DNA of 12,815 bases from Spirochaetia bacterium (GCA_025997715.1 BNUY01000091.1:1-12815); one strand, 5' to 3'; numbered from the stretch's first letter, positions 1 through 7,810 are shown. The notes: a model not told the origin generated them from the sequence alone. Made by a program: numbers and translations.

Positions 1-99
1 ATCTATGTGGTGGGTGAATGCGCCCGGCTCTGTGCGGAAAGCGCCATGGAAAAGCTCTGCCGGGAGGCGGAACGGCTCTGGCAGGTTCCGGTACGCCAT
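1..99 (+). repeat. Left arm of a perfect 99-bp inverted repeat
   Basis: Positions 1-99 are the exact reverse complement of 230-328, with no mismatch, separated by 130 bp. The arm begins at the first base of the window, so it may continue outside. It lies inside the Mo-subunit gene and turns the coding strand back on itself, which would destroy the protein. A fold-back chimera from strand-displacement amplification or from assembly is the simplest reading; a real inverted duplication is possible. Confidence 0.95.
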
Positions 100-1891
100 A
101 GGAAGCGGGGTTGCGTTCCGGCCGGTGCTCCACAAAGGCTTCTATCGTAACGCGGTTTTTCATGGTAATTTCCCGGAGGGCATCGCCGAAACCTACCGTT
201 TTATCCCCGGCGCGGAGTACACCGCCTTCATGGCGTACCGGAACCTGCCAGAGCCGTTCCGCCTCCCGGCAGAGCTTTTCCATGGCGCTTTCCGCACAGA
301 GCCGGGCGCATTCACCCACCACATAGATCCCCCGGCTTGCCTGGCAGCCGATGTCGTAGCTGCCGAAAAGGGTATCCCCCTCCAGCACGGTTATCCGTTC
401 CGGCGCGATGCCGGTAACTTCAGCCACGATGCAGGCCATGGCGGTGTTTGCGGCATGCCCCATCTCGTATATCCCCGAACGCAGTACCGCCGAGCCGTCT
501 TCCATAAGCCGCAGGGACATGCCCGCGATATCGTGGTAGATGGTCTTGTAGTACCCGTTGCCGTGGGTGGCGCAGGCAAAGCCCGCCCCCCGCCGGAAGC
601 GCCCGGCGCCTGACGCTTTCTTTCGTTCCTCCCAGCCGAAGGTCCGAAGCCCCCGCTCCAGGCAGTCCCTGATCCGGGCGTTACCCAGGTTTGCGCTCCC
701 TGAAGGATCCTCGTTAAAGGGGTGGACCAGGTTTTTAAGGCGGAACGCCACCGGGTCAAAGCCGCGCCTCCGGCAGAGGAGGTCTGTATGAACCTCGGTT
801 ATGGCATGAATCTGGGGTGAACCGTATCCCCGGCAGGCCCCCGCCGGGGTGGTGGAGGTACGCACCGCCCGTGCCTCGTACCGCAGTGCGGGGATGGCGT
901 AGAGCCGGGAAGTTTTTTTACCCATGGCCATCATCACCTTTTTGGTCCCCGTCAGGTAGGCCCCGGCATCGACGGTCAGGGAAAAGCGGCGGCCCAGGAT
1001 CTTGCCTTCGGCATCCAGGGCGGTTTCCACGACCCCCAGGGTTGCGGCACGGGTACGGGTGGCAAGCATGGTTTCTTCCCGGGTGGTGTTGATAAACACA
1101 GGCCGCCCCAGCCGGTAGGCGGCCCAAGCGCAGAGGGGCTCAAAGACTACCTCCTGCTTGCCGCCGAAGGACCCGCCCATGGGGACCTTTATCACCCGGA
1201 TCTTCGAGAGGGGAAGGGGTACTACCATGGACACCGCATGTTGAACCCCAAAGCCGATCTGGCAGGGGCTGCGTATTTCCAGAACCTGTTCCGCCCGGGG
1301 AATGGCGAGGATGCAGTGGGTTTCCATGGCGGCGTGATGGATTCGGGGAGTTGCTATGGTATCCCGTTCCACAATATTGGCATTGGCAAAGGCCGCGTCC
1401 ACATCACCGTACTCAATGCGGCCCGTGAAGGCCGGTACCCCGTCTTCGTGGAGCAGGCCCGCCATATCCCCGGCGCTCATCATATCGGTAATGGGCGGCA
1501 GGGGTTCATACACAACGTTGATACGGTTCCGCGCCTCCAGGGCTGTCCGCCGGTCCTGCGCCAGTACCAGCGCAATCCGGTCGCCCACATGCCGGACATG
1601 GCCGGTAAGAACGGTTTCATCCGGATGGTCATTTTGCCCGGGAAACCACTCACCGCTGTTGTACCGTTCGGCGGGGGCGTCCTCATAGGTCAGTACGGTG
1701 ACCCCGGGCAGGGCCAGGGCGCGCCGGGTATCTATGGAAACAAGGCGGGCATGGGCCTGGGTACTGAAGAGTATTATCCCCTGCAGGGTACCTTCGGGCA
1801 GGGAATCCGCCAGATAATGGTATTGGCCCCTCACCTTGTCCGGTCCATCGGGGCGGCGCAGGTCTTTTCCGATGAACTTGTACCCGCTCAT
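1..1891 (-). CDS. Molybdenum-binding subunit of a xanthine dehydrogenase-family hydroxylase, 3' end missing
   Basis: This is the large catalytic subunit that would carry the molybdopterin cofactor and hydroxylate a heterocycle or aldehyde in the cytoplasm. The reading frame starts with an ATG overlapping the FAD-subunit stop (ATGA) and stays open to the window edge. Family signatures are visible: a molybdopterin-binding PMGGSFGGKQE at residues 237-247, GACRGYGSPQ at 351-360 (family form GAFRGFGxPQ, with the conserved Arg354), IYEMGHA near 484-490, and DIGCQASRG near 513-521. Genuine sequence runs to about Ser597. From there the frame reads into an inverted copy of its own upstream part (1-99), so the last 33 codons are not natural protein. 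The C-terminal portion, including the catalytic GxGE glutamate of the family, is absent; family members are usually 700-780 residues. Substrate is unproven: purine, or another ring related to histidine breakdown. Confidence 0.88.
   Translation of the reverse strand, partial: MSGYKFIGKDLRRPDGPDKVRGQYHYLADSLPEGTLQGIILFSTQAHARLVSIDTRRALALPGVTVLTYEDAPAERYNSGEWFPGQNDHPDETVLTGHVRHVGDRIALVLAQDRRTALEARNRINVVYEPLPPITDMMSAGDMAGLLHEDGVPAFTGRIEYGDVDAAFANANIVERDTIATPRIHHAAMETHCILAIPRAEQVLEIRSPCQIGFGVQHAVSMVVPLPLSKIRVIKVPMGGSFGGKQEVVFEPLCAWAAYRLGRPVFINTTREETMLATRTRAATLGVVETALDAEGKILGRRFSLTVDAGAYLTGTKKVMMAMGKKTSRLYAIPALRYEARAVRTSTTPAGACRGYGSPQIHAITEVHTDLLCRRRGFDPVAFRLKNLVHPFNEDPSGSANLGNARIRDCLERGLRTFGWEERKKASGAGRFRRGAGFACATHGNGYYKTIYHDIAGMSLRLMEDGSAVLRSGIYEMGHAANTAMACIVAEVTGIAPERITVLEGDTLFGSYDIGCQASRGIYVVGECARLCAESAMEKLCREAERLWQVPVRHEGGVLRAGDKTVGFGDALREITMKNRVTIEAFVEHRPERNPASYGVPEPARAVPPPGRAFPWRFPHRAGRIHPPHR
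230..328 (-). repeat. Right arm of the 99-bp inverted repeat (original copy)
   Basis: This arm sits in the correct frame of the Mo subunit and encodes conserved family sequence (around ASRGIYVVGE), so it is the original copy and 1-99 is the derived one. Identity to the reverse complement of 1-99 is complete over 99 bp. Confidence 0.95.
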
Positions 1892-2724
1892 ACAATACCT
1901 TCTATAGTCTTTAGTACATCTTCCCCCAGGGCCTGTATGGCGGAACGTTTGTAGGGGAGGGTGGATCGCCCGGCTATGGCCTTTTCAACCAGCGCCGAAA
2001 GGGCGGCGCAGAAGGGGGCCGGATCGGAAGCGCCGTTGCGGGCGAGGGCCGATTCCGCTTCGGGGCAGCGCAGGGCCGCCGTTCCCAGGGTTCCCACAAA
2101 CACCCGGGGTTCAGTATTTCCGCCTATGGCCGCCGCGAGGTTGAGCCGGGCAATGCTCAACTCGGTTCGGCTGCCTATTTTGCCGAAGGCGGATGTCCTC
2201 CCGTGCCGCAGGGGGATACGGAAGCCCCGTATCAGCTCGCCGGGTTCCAGGGCGTTGCGGTTCGGCCCGGTTAGGAACGCAGGAACCGGCAGTTCCCGGC
2301 TGCCCTTTCGGGAAGTGAGCAGAACCACCGCATCCAGGGCCGCAAGGGCCGATGGGGTATCTGCGGCGGGAGAGGCGTTAGCCACATTGCCCCCCACTGT
2401 CGCCCGGTTCCGGATTTGCCAGGACCCCACTTTTGCCGCAGCCGCAGCCAGGCAGGGGGCATACTGTTTTACCCCAGCATCTTCGGACAGGGAAGTCATG
2501 GTTTCCAGGGCGCCGATACGAAGTTCATCATGTTCAAGGGAGATTCCCCGTAATTCGGCTACACCGGAAATGTCGATAAGGCGGCAGCGGGGAGACATGC
2601 GCCCCCCGAATTTTACCAGACAATCGGTTCCGCCCGCCGCAAGGATATACCTGCCCGAATACCCTTCAATACGATCGAGGAGTTCCTCCAAGGATCCGGG
2701 GATCAGCGGGTCGCTGTGGTTCAT
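1888..2724 (-). CDS. FAD-binding subunit of the xanthine dehydrogenase-family hydroxylase
   Basis: This 278-residue protein is the medium, flavin-carrying subunit that passes electrons from the iron-sulfur subunit to NAD+ or another acceptor. Two FAD-binding signatures are visible: AAGGTD at residues 29-34 and TVGGNVANASPAADTPSAL starting near residue 109. The C-terminal half has the CO-dehydrogenase flavoprotein C-domain look, ending in YKRSAIQALGEDVL. Length is typical for a stand-alone subunit. I start it at the ATG at 2724, which overlaps the stop of the 2Fe-2S gene by four bases (ATGA) and has an AGAGG 7 nt upstream. A longer open frame reaches 2790 but only reads through the previous gene. 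Its stop overlaps the ATG of the Mo subunit, so the three subunits are translationally coupled. Confidence 0.93.
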   Translation of the reverse strand: MNHSDPLIPGSLEELLDRIEGYSGRYILAAGGTDCLVKFGGRMSPRCRLIDISGVAELRGISLEHDELRIGALETMTSLSEDAGVKQYAPCLAAAAAKVGSWQIRNRATVGGNVANASPAADTPSALAALDAVVLLTSRKGSRELPVPAFLTGPNRNALEPGELIRGFRIPLRHGRTSAFGKIGSRTELSIARLNLAAAIGGNTEPRVFVGTLGTAALRCPEAESALARNGASDPAPFCAALSALVEKAIAGRSTLPYKRSAIQALGEDVLKTIEGIV

Positions 2725-3191
2725 GTCGCCGCCTCTCTTTGCTGTGCCGCCGCCTCGACGGCCCGCAGGATGGGGATATACCCGGTACAACGGCAGATGT
2801 TACCCGCCAGAGCCCGCCGTATCTCATCTTTGCTGGGATTGGGATTCTTATCAAGGAGGGCCTTTGCGGTGAGGATCATTCCGGGGGTACAAAACCCGCA
2901 TTGCACGGCGTCATTTTCGAGGAAAGCTTTTTGCAACAGGGTAAGTTCCCCATTTTGTTCCAGTCCGTCAATCGTGATAATTTCGCAACCCCGGACCTGT
3001 ACCGCCGGGGTCAGGCATGAACAAACGGGATTGCCGTTTAGTAAAACGGTACAGGACCCGCATTCTCCGGCGCCGCAGCCTTCCCTGACACTGCGTATAC
3101 CGCATCCATCCCTTAATAGATCAATAAGCCGGGTAGAGGAATCAACCCTGCCGCGATGCTTTTTTCCATTAAGAATGAAATGGATATTCAT
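2721..3191 (-). CDS. 2Fe-2S subunit of the xanthine dehydrogenase-family hydroxylase
   Basis: A 156-residue small subunit carrying two [2Fe-2S] clusters that relay electrons between molybdenum and flavin. The N-terminal plant-ferredoxin-type cluster has Cys39, Cys44, Cys47 (CGAGECGSC) and Cys59. The C-terminal helical cluster domain has Cys98 and Cys101 (CGFC) and Cys133 and Cys135 (CRC). All eight ligands are present and the length is normal, so this subunit looks intact. The ATG at 3191 follows an AAGGG with 6-nt spacing and lies about 17 nt after the predicted transcription start of the promoter at 3215-3243. It is the first gene of the three-subunit operon. No chaperone or molybdopterin gene is seen nearby. 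Confidence 0.95.
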   Translation of the reverse strand: MNIHFILNGKKHRGRVDSSTRLIDLLRDGCGIRSVREGCGAGECGSCTVLLNGNPVCSCLTPAVQVRGCEIITIDGLEQNGELTLLQKAFLENDAVQCGFCTPGMILTAKALLDKNPNPSKDEIRRALAGNICRCTGYIPILRAVEAAAQQREAAT

Positions 3192-3214
3192 TTTTCACCC
3201 TTCACAATCAACGC

Positions 3215-3243
3215 ATTGTAATGGGCGATATAGTATCTGTCAA
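3215..3243 (-). promoter_or_regulatory. Promoter of the molybdenum hydroxylase operon
   Basis: On the minus strand TTGACA (3243-3238) is followed by a 17-nt spacer and TACAAT (3220-3215), a near-consensus sigma-70 promoter. The spacer begins GATACTATATC (3237-3227), the block also found in the promoters at 6837-6865 and 10767-10795. The predicted start lies about 17 nt before the ATG. An A-rich stretch lies upstream of the -35. Confidence 0.8.
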
Positions 3244-3341
3244 GGAAAAAGTATAAAAATGCATAAGAAACTGCATAGCGGCATAAAAATTACAAATGAA
3301 AGAAATTGATATACACCAATGTTCTCAATAATACCTTTTTT

Positions 3342-3373
3342 AAAAAAAGGAGGATACCTCCCGGCATCCTCCC
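3342..3373 (-). terminator. Rho-independent terminator after urocanate hydratase
   Basis: On the minus strand, just after the hutU stop, GGAGGAT (3372-3366) pairs with ATCCTCC (3355-3349) across a 10-nt loop and is followed directly by seven T (3348-3342). This ends the YjiH-hutU unit before the promoter of the molybdenum hydroxylase operon. Confidence 0.85.
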
Positions 3374-3380
3374 GTTTCCA

Positions 3381-5402
3381 TCAGGAAAAGTGTTTATGTA
3401 CAGCCTTTGCCACCAGGTCCTCGTCCGCAAGATAGGGGATGGTGATCTGGCTTTCCCCGGCGTACTTTTTGTTGTACTCCGTAACGGTTTCCATGGAGTG
3501 GGGGTTACGCGCCCAGTTCCGCCGCGCCACGCCGCCCATCACGTCCCAGAGCAGGGAGCTTTTTATGACCTCGTCAGCACGGGTACTGCCGTCCAGCACC
3601 AGGCCGAAGCCGCCGTTGATGGACTTCCCGATGCCGGTACCGCCGCCGTTGTGCAGGGCCACTAAGCTCATGCCCCGGGCGGCGTTACCCACATAGCATT
3701 GCACCGCCATGTCCGCCATCACATTGGAGCCGTCCTTGATGTTGGAGGTTTCCCGGAAGGGGGAATCGGTGCCGCTTACGTCGTGGTGATCCCGCCCCAT
3801 CATGACCGGCCCTATCTTTCCTTCCCGCACCAGCTCGTTGAATTTAAGGGCTATCTTCATTCGGCCCTCGGCGTCCTGGTAGAGGATGCGCGCCTGGGTT
3901 CCCACCACCATTTTGTTTTTTTCCGCGTCCCGGATCCAGTTGTAGTTGTCCATGTCCTGGTACCGCCGGTTCTTGTCGATGCAGTCCATGGCCGCCTGAT
4001 CCGTTTTGCGGAGGTCCTCGGGTTTACCGCTGAGGCATACCCAGCGGAAGGGACCGTAGCCGTAGTCGAAGAGCAGCGGGCCCATGATGTCCTCCACATA
4101 GGAGGGGAAGGTGAAGCCGTCCTTATCATCAATACCGTTTTTGGAAACCTCTTTTACCCCCGCATCGTATACGGCCTTGAGAAATGCGTTCCCGTAATCG
4201 AAAAAGTACGCGCCCCGTTCGACGCAGGTTTTAATCAGTTCATAGTGCTTCCGCAATGAGGCGTTGACCTTTTCGATAAACACACTTCGTTTGTCTTCCT
4301 GTGCAAGCATGGCGGTCCGTTCCGCAAAACTCATCCCCTGGGGACAGTAGCCGCCGTCGTACGCCGCATGACAGGATGTCTGATCGCTCATCAACTCAAC
4401 CTTAATGTTGCGGTCAACGACGTATTGCAAGAGGTCAACAATATTTCCATGGTAAGCGATTGAATAGGGTGTTTTCTTTTTTAAGTACTCATCTGCCTTG
4501 GCAAAAACATCCGATAGATTAGAGGATGAATAGGAAACCCAGCCCTGGTCAAGCCGGGTTTTGATGCGGCTTTCGTCAACCTCGGCGACTATTCCCACCG
4601 CGCCGGCAATCTCGGCGGCCTTGGGCTGGGCCCCGCTCATGCCGCCAAGGCCCGAGCTGACAAAGAGATGGCCCCGGAGATCCTTGTCATGGGGAATGCC
4701 CAGTTCATTTCTCCCGGCGTTGAGCAGGGTGTTGTAGGTTCCGTGTACGATGCCCTGGGGGCCAATGTACATCCAGCCCCCTGCGGTCATCTGCCCGTAA
4801 TTGGCGACCCCCATTTCCTCGGCGATTTCCCAGTCTGCCTGGTTATCGAAGCAGCCCACCATGAGTGCGTTAGTAATAGTAACACGGGGGGCTTCGGGCC
4901 GGGACTTAAAGAGACCCGCCGGGTGCCCGGAGGTGACAACCAGGGTTTGGTTTTCCGTAAGGTTTTCCAGGTATTTCATTATCAGCCGGTATTGCAGCCA
5001 GTCGTGGCAGACGCTCCCGGTCTCACCGTAGGTTACCAGTTCGTAGGGGTAGAGGGCGACTTCAAAGTCAAGGTTGTTGTCGATCATGACCTGAAAGGCC
5101 TTACCTTCAATACAGTTACTCTTGTATTCGTCGATGGGCTTTCCGTAGATTCTGCCCGCAGGCCTGAACCGGTAGGCGTAGATTCTGCCGTAGGTATACA
5201 GTTCGTCGAGAAATTCGGGGATAAGCTCTGCGTGATATTCCTGAGGCAGATACCGCAGGGCGTTTTTCAGGGCGGTGTTTGTCTGGGCCTCGGAAAGCCG
5301 GAAACCCCGGGAGGGGGCGCGGCGAATGTTTTTTTCAAACACCGGTTTGGGGGGAAGTTTTTCCCCTTTGTTCAACAACGTAATCTGCATAATGTTTTCC
5401 AT
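3381..5402 (-). CDS. hutU: Urocanate hydratase, long form
   Basis: Catalyses the second step of histidine breakdown: urocanate plus water to 4-imidazolone-5-propionate, using tightly bound NAD+ as electrophile. The protein is 673 residues, longer than the roughly 555-residue Pseudomonas type and close to the length of the animal enzyme. Visible family sequence includes a glycine-rich NAD-binding GLGGMSGAQPKAAE at residues 251-264, QTSCH at 341-345, YGYGPFRW at 447-454, GRDHHDVSG at 536-544 and HNGGG at 584-588. The position of the Pseudomonas active-site cysteine (PLFCxGxGPFRW) is Asp446 here, while a cysteine follows at 456 (RWVC). The ATG at 5402 has AAGGAG 7 nt upstream. It lies 24 nt downstream of the YjiH-type gene, with which it is probably co-transcribed, and ends at a strong terminator. 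Confidence 0.96.
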   Translation of the reverse strand: MENIMQITLLNKGEKLPPKPVFEKNIRRAPSRGFRLSEAQTNTALKNALRYLPQEYHAELIPEFLDELYTYGRIYAYRFRPAGRIYGKPIDEYKSNCIEGKAFQVMIDNNLDFEVALYPYELVTYGETGSVCHDWLQYRLIMKYLENLTENQTLVVTSGHPAGLFKSRPEAPRVTITNALMVGCFDNQADWEIAEEMGVANYGQMTAGGWMYIGPQGIVHGTYNTLLNAGRNELGIPHDKDLRGHLFVSSGLGGMSGAQPKAAEIAGAVGIVAEVDESRIKTRLDQGWVSYSSSNLSDVFAKADEYLKKKTPYSIAYHGNIVDLLQYVVDRNIKVELMSDQTSCHAAYDGGYCPQGMSFAERTAMLAQEDKRSVFIEKVNASLRKHYELIKTCVERGAYFFDYGNAFLKAVYDAGVKEVSKNGIDDKDGFTFPSYVEDIMGPLLFDYGYGPFRWVCLSGKPEDLRKTDQAAMDCIDKNRRYQDMDNYNWIRDAEKNKMVVGTQARILYQDAEGRMKIALKFNELVREGKIGPVMMGRDHHDVSGTDSPFRETSNIKDGSNVMADMAVQCYVGNAARGMSLVALHNGGGTGIGKSINGGFGLVLDGSTRADEVIKSSLLWDVMGGVARRNWARNPHSMETVTEYNKKYAGESQITIPYLADEDLVAKAVHKHFS

Positions 5403-5426
5403 AAAGTAACTCCTTCGTAAAAAATA

Positions 5427-6797
5427 TTAGGGGGTAACAGCCTGGACGGCCTGTATCACATCAGGGAATTTAAGCAGCATCGCTATCGGTATGGTGATAA
5501 CAATTGACAGCACCACCCGCTCAAACCAGATTACCACAATCTGCCACAGTTTGAGGGGAATTTCCGTGCCCAGCATACAGGGAATGCTTGCCGAGAAAAA
5601 CAGTATTTCTGAAATGCTGACCACGGCGATTACAAATTTGAGCAGCGGCGTTGCGGTTTTTGCGATAAGGACTGCGGGCAGGAACATTTCCGGAAGGCTC
5701 ATCGCGGCGGCTTTACCGGCCAGAACAGCCTGGGAAACGCCGAAGACCTTAAAAAACGGATAGAACACATACCCGAACACATCGAAGATTGGCGTATATT
5801 CCGCCAATACCAGTCCCAAAAGCCCTACGGAAGTAATAGAGGGAATAACGGCAAAGGCCATGTTCAATCCGGCTTTGAGGTTGGTAAGGACCATCCGGCC
5901 CAGGGGCGCGGCTTTTCTGGAAGCCGCAAGGGCCGATTCCCAGGCGTATTTTATCCGGCTGCCGGTATGTACCGGGTCAGGGTTGGGATTATCTTTGTAG
6001 TATGTCTCCGGAAAGAAACTCAGGGGCCAAATATGAGCGGTAACTGCGGTAACAATAAAAGTAACCACAAGGCTGACCCAGAAATAGAGGGTCCACTGAT
6101 TCATCAAGCCCAGGGTGTTCGCCACAATAAGAAGGAAGGTCGCAGAAACCGTGGAAAACCCCGTAGCAATAATCGCCGCTTCCCGGGCGGTATATTTTCC
6201 CTTCCGGTACATATCATTGGTGATAATAAGCGCAATAGAATAACTGCCGACAAAAGAAGCGACCGCGTCAATCGCAGAACGCCCCGGGGTGCGGAAGAGG
6301 GGACGCATAACCGGCGTCATAAGGACGCCGACAAATTCCATTAGCCCGAAGTTCGCCAGAAAAGCCAGGAAAACAGAGCCTATGGGAATAACCAGCCCCA
6401 CCGGCATGGCGAGGCTCTTAAAGAGGAAGGGACCGAAATCGGGCCGCCAGAGCCACTTGAGTCCCGGCAACAGGTTGAAGAAGAGAACCGTACCGATAAT
6501 GGCGCCGCAGATCTTCGCAAAGGAAAAAAAGACGGTTACCCCGTTTTTATTCCATGTTTTCCTGACAAAGGGAAGCACAGCCCCAATATACATTACAATG
6601 AGGACGTAAATCCTTGCGGGCCCCAGCAAATTTCCCGTAATAAGGGAAATAATATGGTCGATGGGGATAGTAGACTTGTTGTTGAACGTGATGGGGCAGA
6701 AAAACATAAATATCCCAAAGAGACTGAATACAAGGAATTTGAGGACATTCCCGCTCGACACCGTACCATGCGCACCCGCTTTTTTCGTTTCCGGCAT
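5427..6797 (-). CDS. YjiH-family membrane protein with nucleoside-recognition (GATE) domain, probable transporter
   Basis: A 456-residue polytopic inner-membrane protein with about ten hydrophobic segments. It resembles the YjiH family and carries GATE-type regions: one around RSAIDAVASFVGSYSIALI in the middle and one around FGVSQAVLAGKAAAM near the C-terminus. No transported substrate is established for this family; its place ahead of hutU suggests histidine, urocanate or a product such as glutamate (inference). I start it at the ATG at 6797, with AAGGAG 8 nt upstream. A GTG three codons earlier overlaps that ribosome site and is unlikely. It is the first gene after the promoter at 6837-6865. 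A second, unrelated carrier is encoded in the hutH operon, so import and export may be divided between the two. Confidence 0.85.
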   Translation of the reverse strand: MPETKKAGAHGTVSSGNVLKFLVFSLFGIFMFFCPITFNNKSTIPIDHIISLITGNLLGPARIYVLIVMYIGAVLPFVRKTWNKNGVTVFFSFAKICGAIIGTVLFFNLLPGLKWLWRPDFGPFLFKSLAMPVGLVIPIGSVFLAFLANFGLMEFVGVLMTPVMRPLFRTPGRSAIDAVASFVGSYSIALIITNDMYRKGKYTAREAAIIATGFSTVSATFLLIVANTLGLMNQWTLYFWVSLVVTFIVTAVTAHIWPLSFFPETYYKDNPNPDPVHTGSRIKYAWESALAASRKAAPLGRMVLTNLKAGLNMAFAVIPSITSVGLLGLVLAEYTPIFDVFGYVFYPFFKVFGVSQAVLAGKAAAMSLPEMFLPAVLIAKTATPLLKFVIAVVSISEILFFSASIPCMLGTEIPLKLWQIVVIWFERVVLSIVITIPIAMLLKFPDVIQAVQAVTP

Positions 6798-6836
6798 AAT
6801 AGACACTCCTTAAAAATTTATTAATGATCTATATGA

Positions 6837-6865
6837 ATCATAAGGGATGATATAGTATAAGTCAA
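6837..6865 (-). promoter_or_regulatory. Promoter of the YjiH-hutU operon
   Basis: On the minus strand TTGACT (6865-6860), a 17-nt spacer and TATGAT (6842-6837). The spacer begins TATACTATATCATCCC, nearly the same as in the hutH promoter (TGTGCTATATCATGCC). The identity also covers the T-rich tract ahead of the -35 (ATTTTTTCTTGACT in both). The transcription start would lie about 35 nt before the ATG at 6797. Confidence 0.8.
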
Positions 6866-6944
6866 GAAAAAATACCATGTTTTGACAGATAAGATGCCAT
6901 AATTGCCCGGAGCGCACTTTTCGGAGGGGAGGGCAGCACTGCTA

Positions 6945-7784
6945 TTACAAATAAGCGATCCCCCGTGCGGCGAGTTTAACGATGCCCCGGATGGTAATTT
7001 TCCCAACCGCGTTATCCCTATACTCCGCTTCAACCTTGATCCTGCCGCCGGGCTGGTCGATGTCTGCGCCGGTGGTGGATTTGTTTTTCCATGCAAGCCA
7101 TGCGCCCATGGCGGCGGTGCCGGAACCGCAGCCCCGCTCCCAGGTCAGGCTTTTTGAGCCCTCAACATACACCAGGGGATCTATCCGGTAACTTTCCCCG
7201 GTTGTTTCATACAGCATGAGTCCCAGGGCGTCCGCTTTCAGTTCTTCATTCCATTGGATGATAGCCCCTTCAGCAATACTGTGCCAGGGTTTCTGTTTGT
7301 CCCGGGCCGTGTCAATAAGCAGGTGGGTTATGCCCTCTGTCCGGACCATGTGTGTCTCAAATGATGCCCCGTCATATTGGAAAGTACGTTTTTCCACACC
7401 AAGTACCGGGGGCATCCCCACGGATACGGCGGCGGTTTTTTCTTCACCGGCAACGGGGCATACTTCGCAGGTGAGCAGCCCCTCGGCGCCGGATACCTCC
7501 AGGGGCACGGTGACGGTGTCGCCCCCTTTAACCCCATCGTCAAAGGCGATAAGGGCCGCGGTTGACATAGTGGCGTTTCCGCAGAACTCACCGCCCATCA
7601 TATGGAGCCGGGATCGGGCGCCTTTCAACGTGGGCTTTTCAATGTAGCCCACCTGTTCGGCGAACAGGGAGCCGTAGGCCATGAGCCGTGCGGCTATCTG
7701 TCCGTATTGTTCACGGGGCAAAGGACTTTCCACCAGGATTGTCATGTTCTCCGTGGGATTCATTTTTACAAATGCTATTTCCAT
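6945..7784 (-). CDS. DapF-like amino-acid racemase, probable histidine racemase
   Basis: A 279-residue protein of the diaminopimelate epimerase fold, a cofactor-independent racemase using two cysteines as acid and base. Cys68 in GGEFCGNATMS and Cys219 in WERGCGSGTAA are the expected pair, each next to a glycine-rich anion-binding loop; DapF and CntK have their pairs near 72/73 and 209/217. The second motif lacks the usual DapF spacing (ERGxGxTxxCGTG), so a true diaminopimelate epimerase is unlikely. DapF relatives that racemise histidine are known: CntK of staphylopine synthesis and an enzyme of Fusobacterium nucleatum. As third gene after hutH and a YuiF carrier, interconversion of D- and L-histidine is the best guess. 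The start follows a weak, G-rich ribosome site (AGGGGGG). A PrpF-like isomerase is the main alternative. No terminator is seen after it. Confidence 0.78.
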   Translation of the reverse strand: MEIAFVKMNPTENMTILVESPLPREQYGQIAARLMAYGSLFAEQVGYIEKPTLKGARSRLHMMGGEFCGNATMSTAALIAFDDGVKGGDTVTVPLEVSGAEGLLTCEVCPVAGEEKTAAVSVGMPPVLGVEKRTFQYDGASFETHMVRTEGITHLLIDTARDKQKPWHSIAEGAIIQWNEELKADALGLMLYETTGESYRIDPLVYVEGSKSLTWERGCGSGTAAMGAWLAWKNKSTTGADIDQPGGRIKVEAEYRDNAVGKITIRGIVKLAARGIAYL

Positions 7785-7797
7785 CCTTTGCCCCCCT

Positions 7798-7810
7798 GGG
7801 GTTAAACCCC
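7798..7810 (-). other. Small intercistronic hairpin between the YuiF-like and racemase genes
   Basis: GGGGTTTAACCCC on the minus strand forms a four to six base-pair stem in the 34-nt gap, just ahead of the G-rich ribosome site of the racemase gene. There is no T-run, so it is not a terminator; it might affect translation or mRNA processing. Confidence 0.4.

Noticed and set aside
5..613. Open frames on the plus strand at 5-613 and 1238-1954
   Set aside because: Both are in exact antisense register to the molybdenum subunit, whose minus-strand frame is open from 1891 to the window edge and carries the family motifs.
1961..2872. 303-codon open frame on the plus strand
   Set aside because: Antisense shadow of the FAD and 2Fe-2S subunit genes, which have complete cofactor motifs on the minus strand.
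4668..5420. 250-codon open frame on the plus strand
   Set aside because: Antisense shadow of the hutU 5' half; no family resemblance.
6795..6806. GTG start at 6806 for the YjiH-type gene
   Set aside because: The GTG overlaps the AAGGAG ribosome site; the ATG at 6797 has an ideal 8-nt spacing.
6882..6903. TTGACA on the plus strand after the YjiH promoter, as a promoter
   Set aside because: No -10 hexamer at 16-18 nt, and it would read into the racemase gene in antisense.
6807..6944. Terminator after the racemase gene
   Set aside because: Only stems of three or four base pairs and no T-run are visible; transcription may run on or end by Rho.
6945..7784. True diaminopimelate epimerase (dapF)
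   Set aside because: The second cysteine motif lacks the DapF ERGxGxTxxCGTG spacing and the gene lies in a histidine operon, not with lysine or cell-wall genes.
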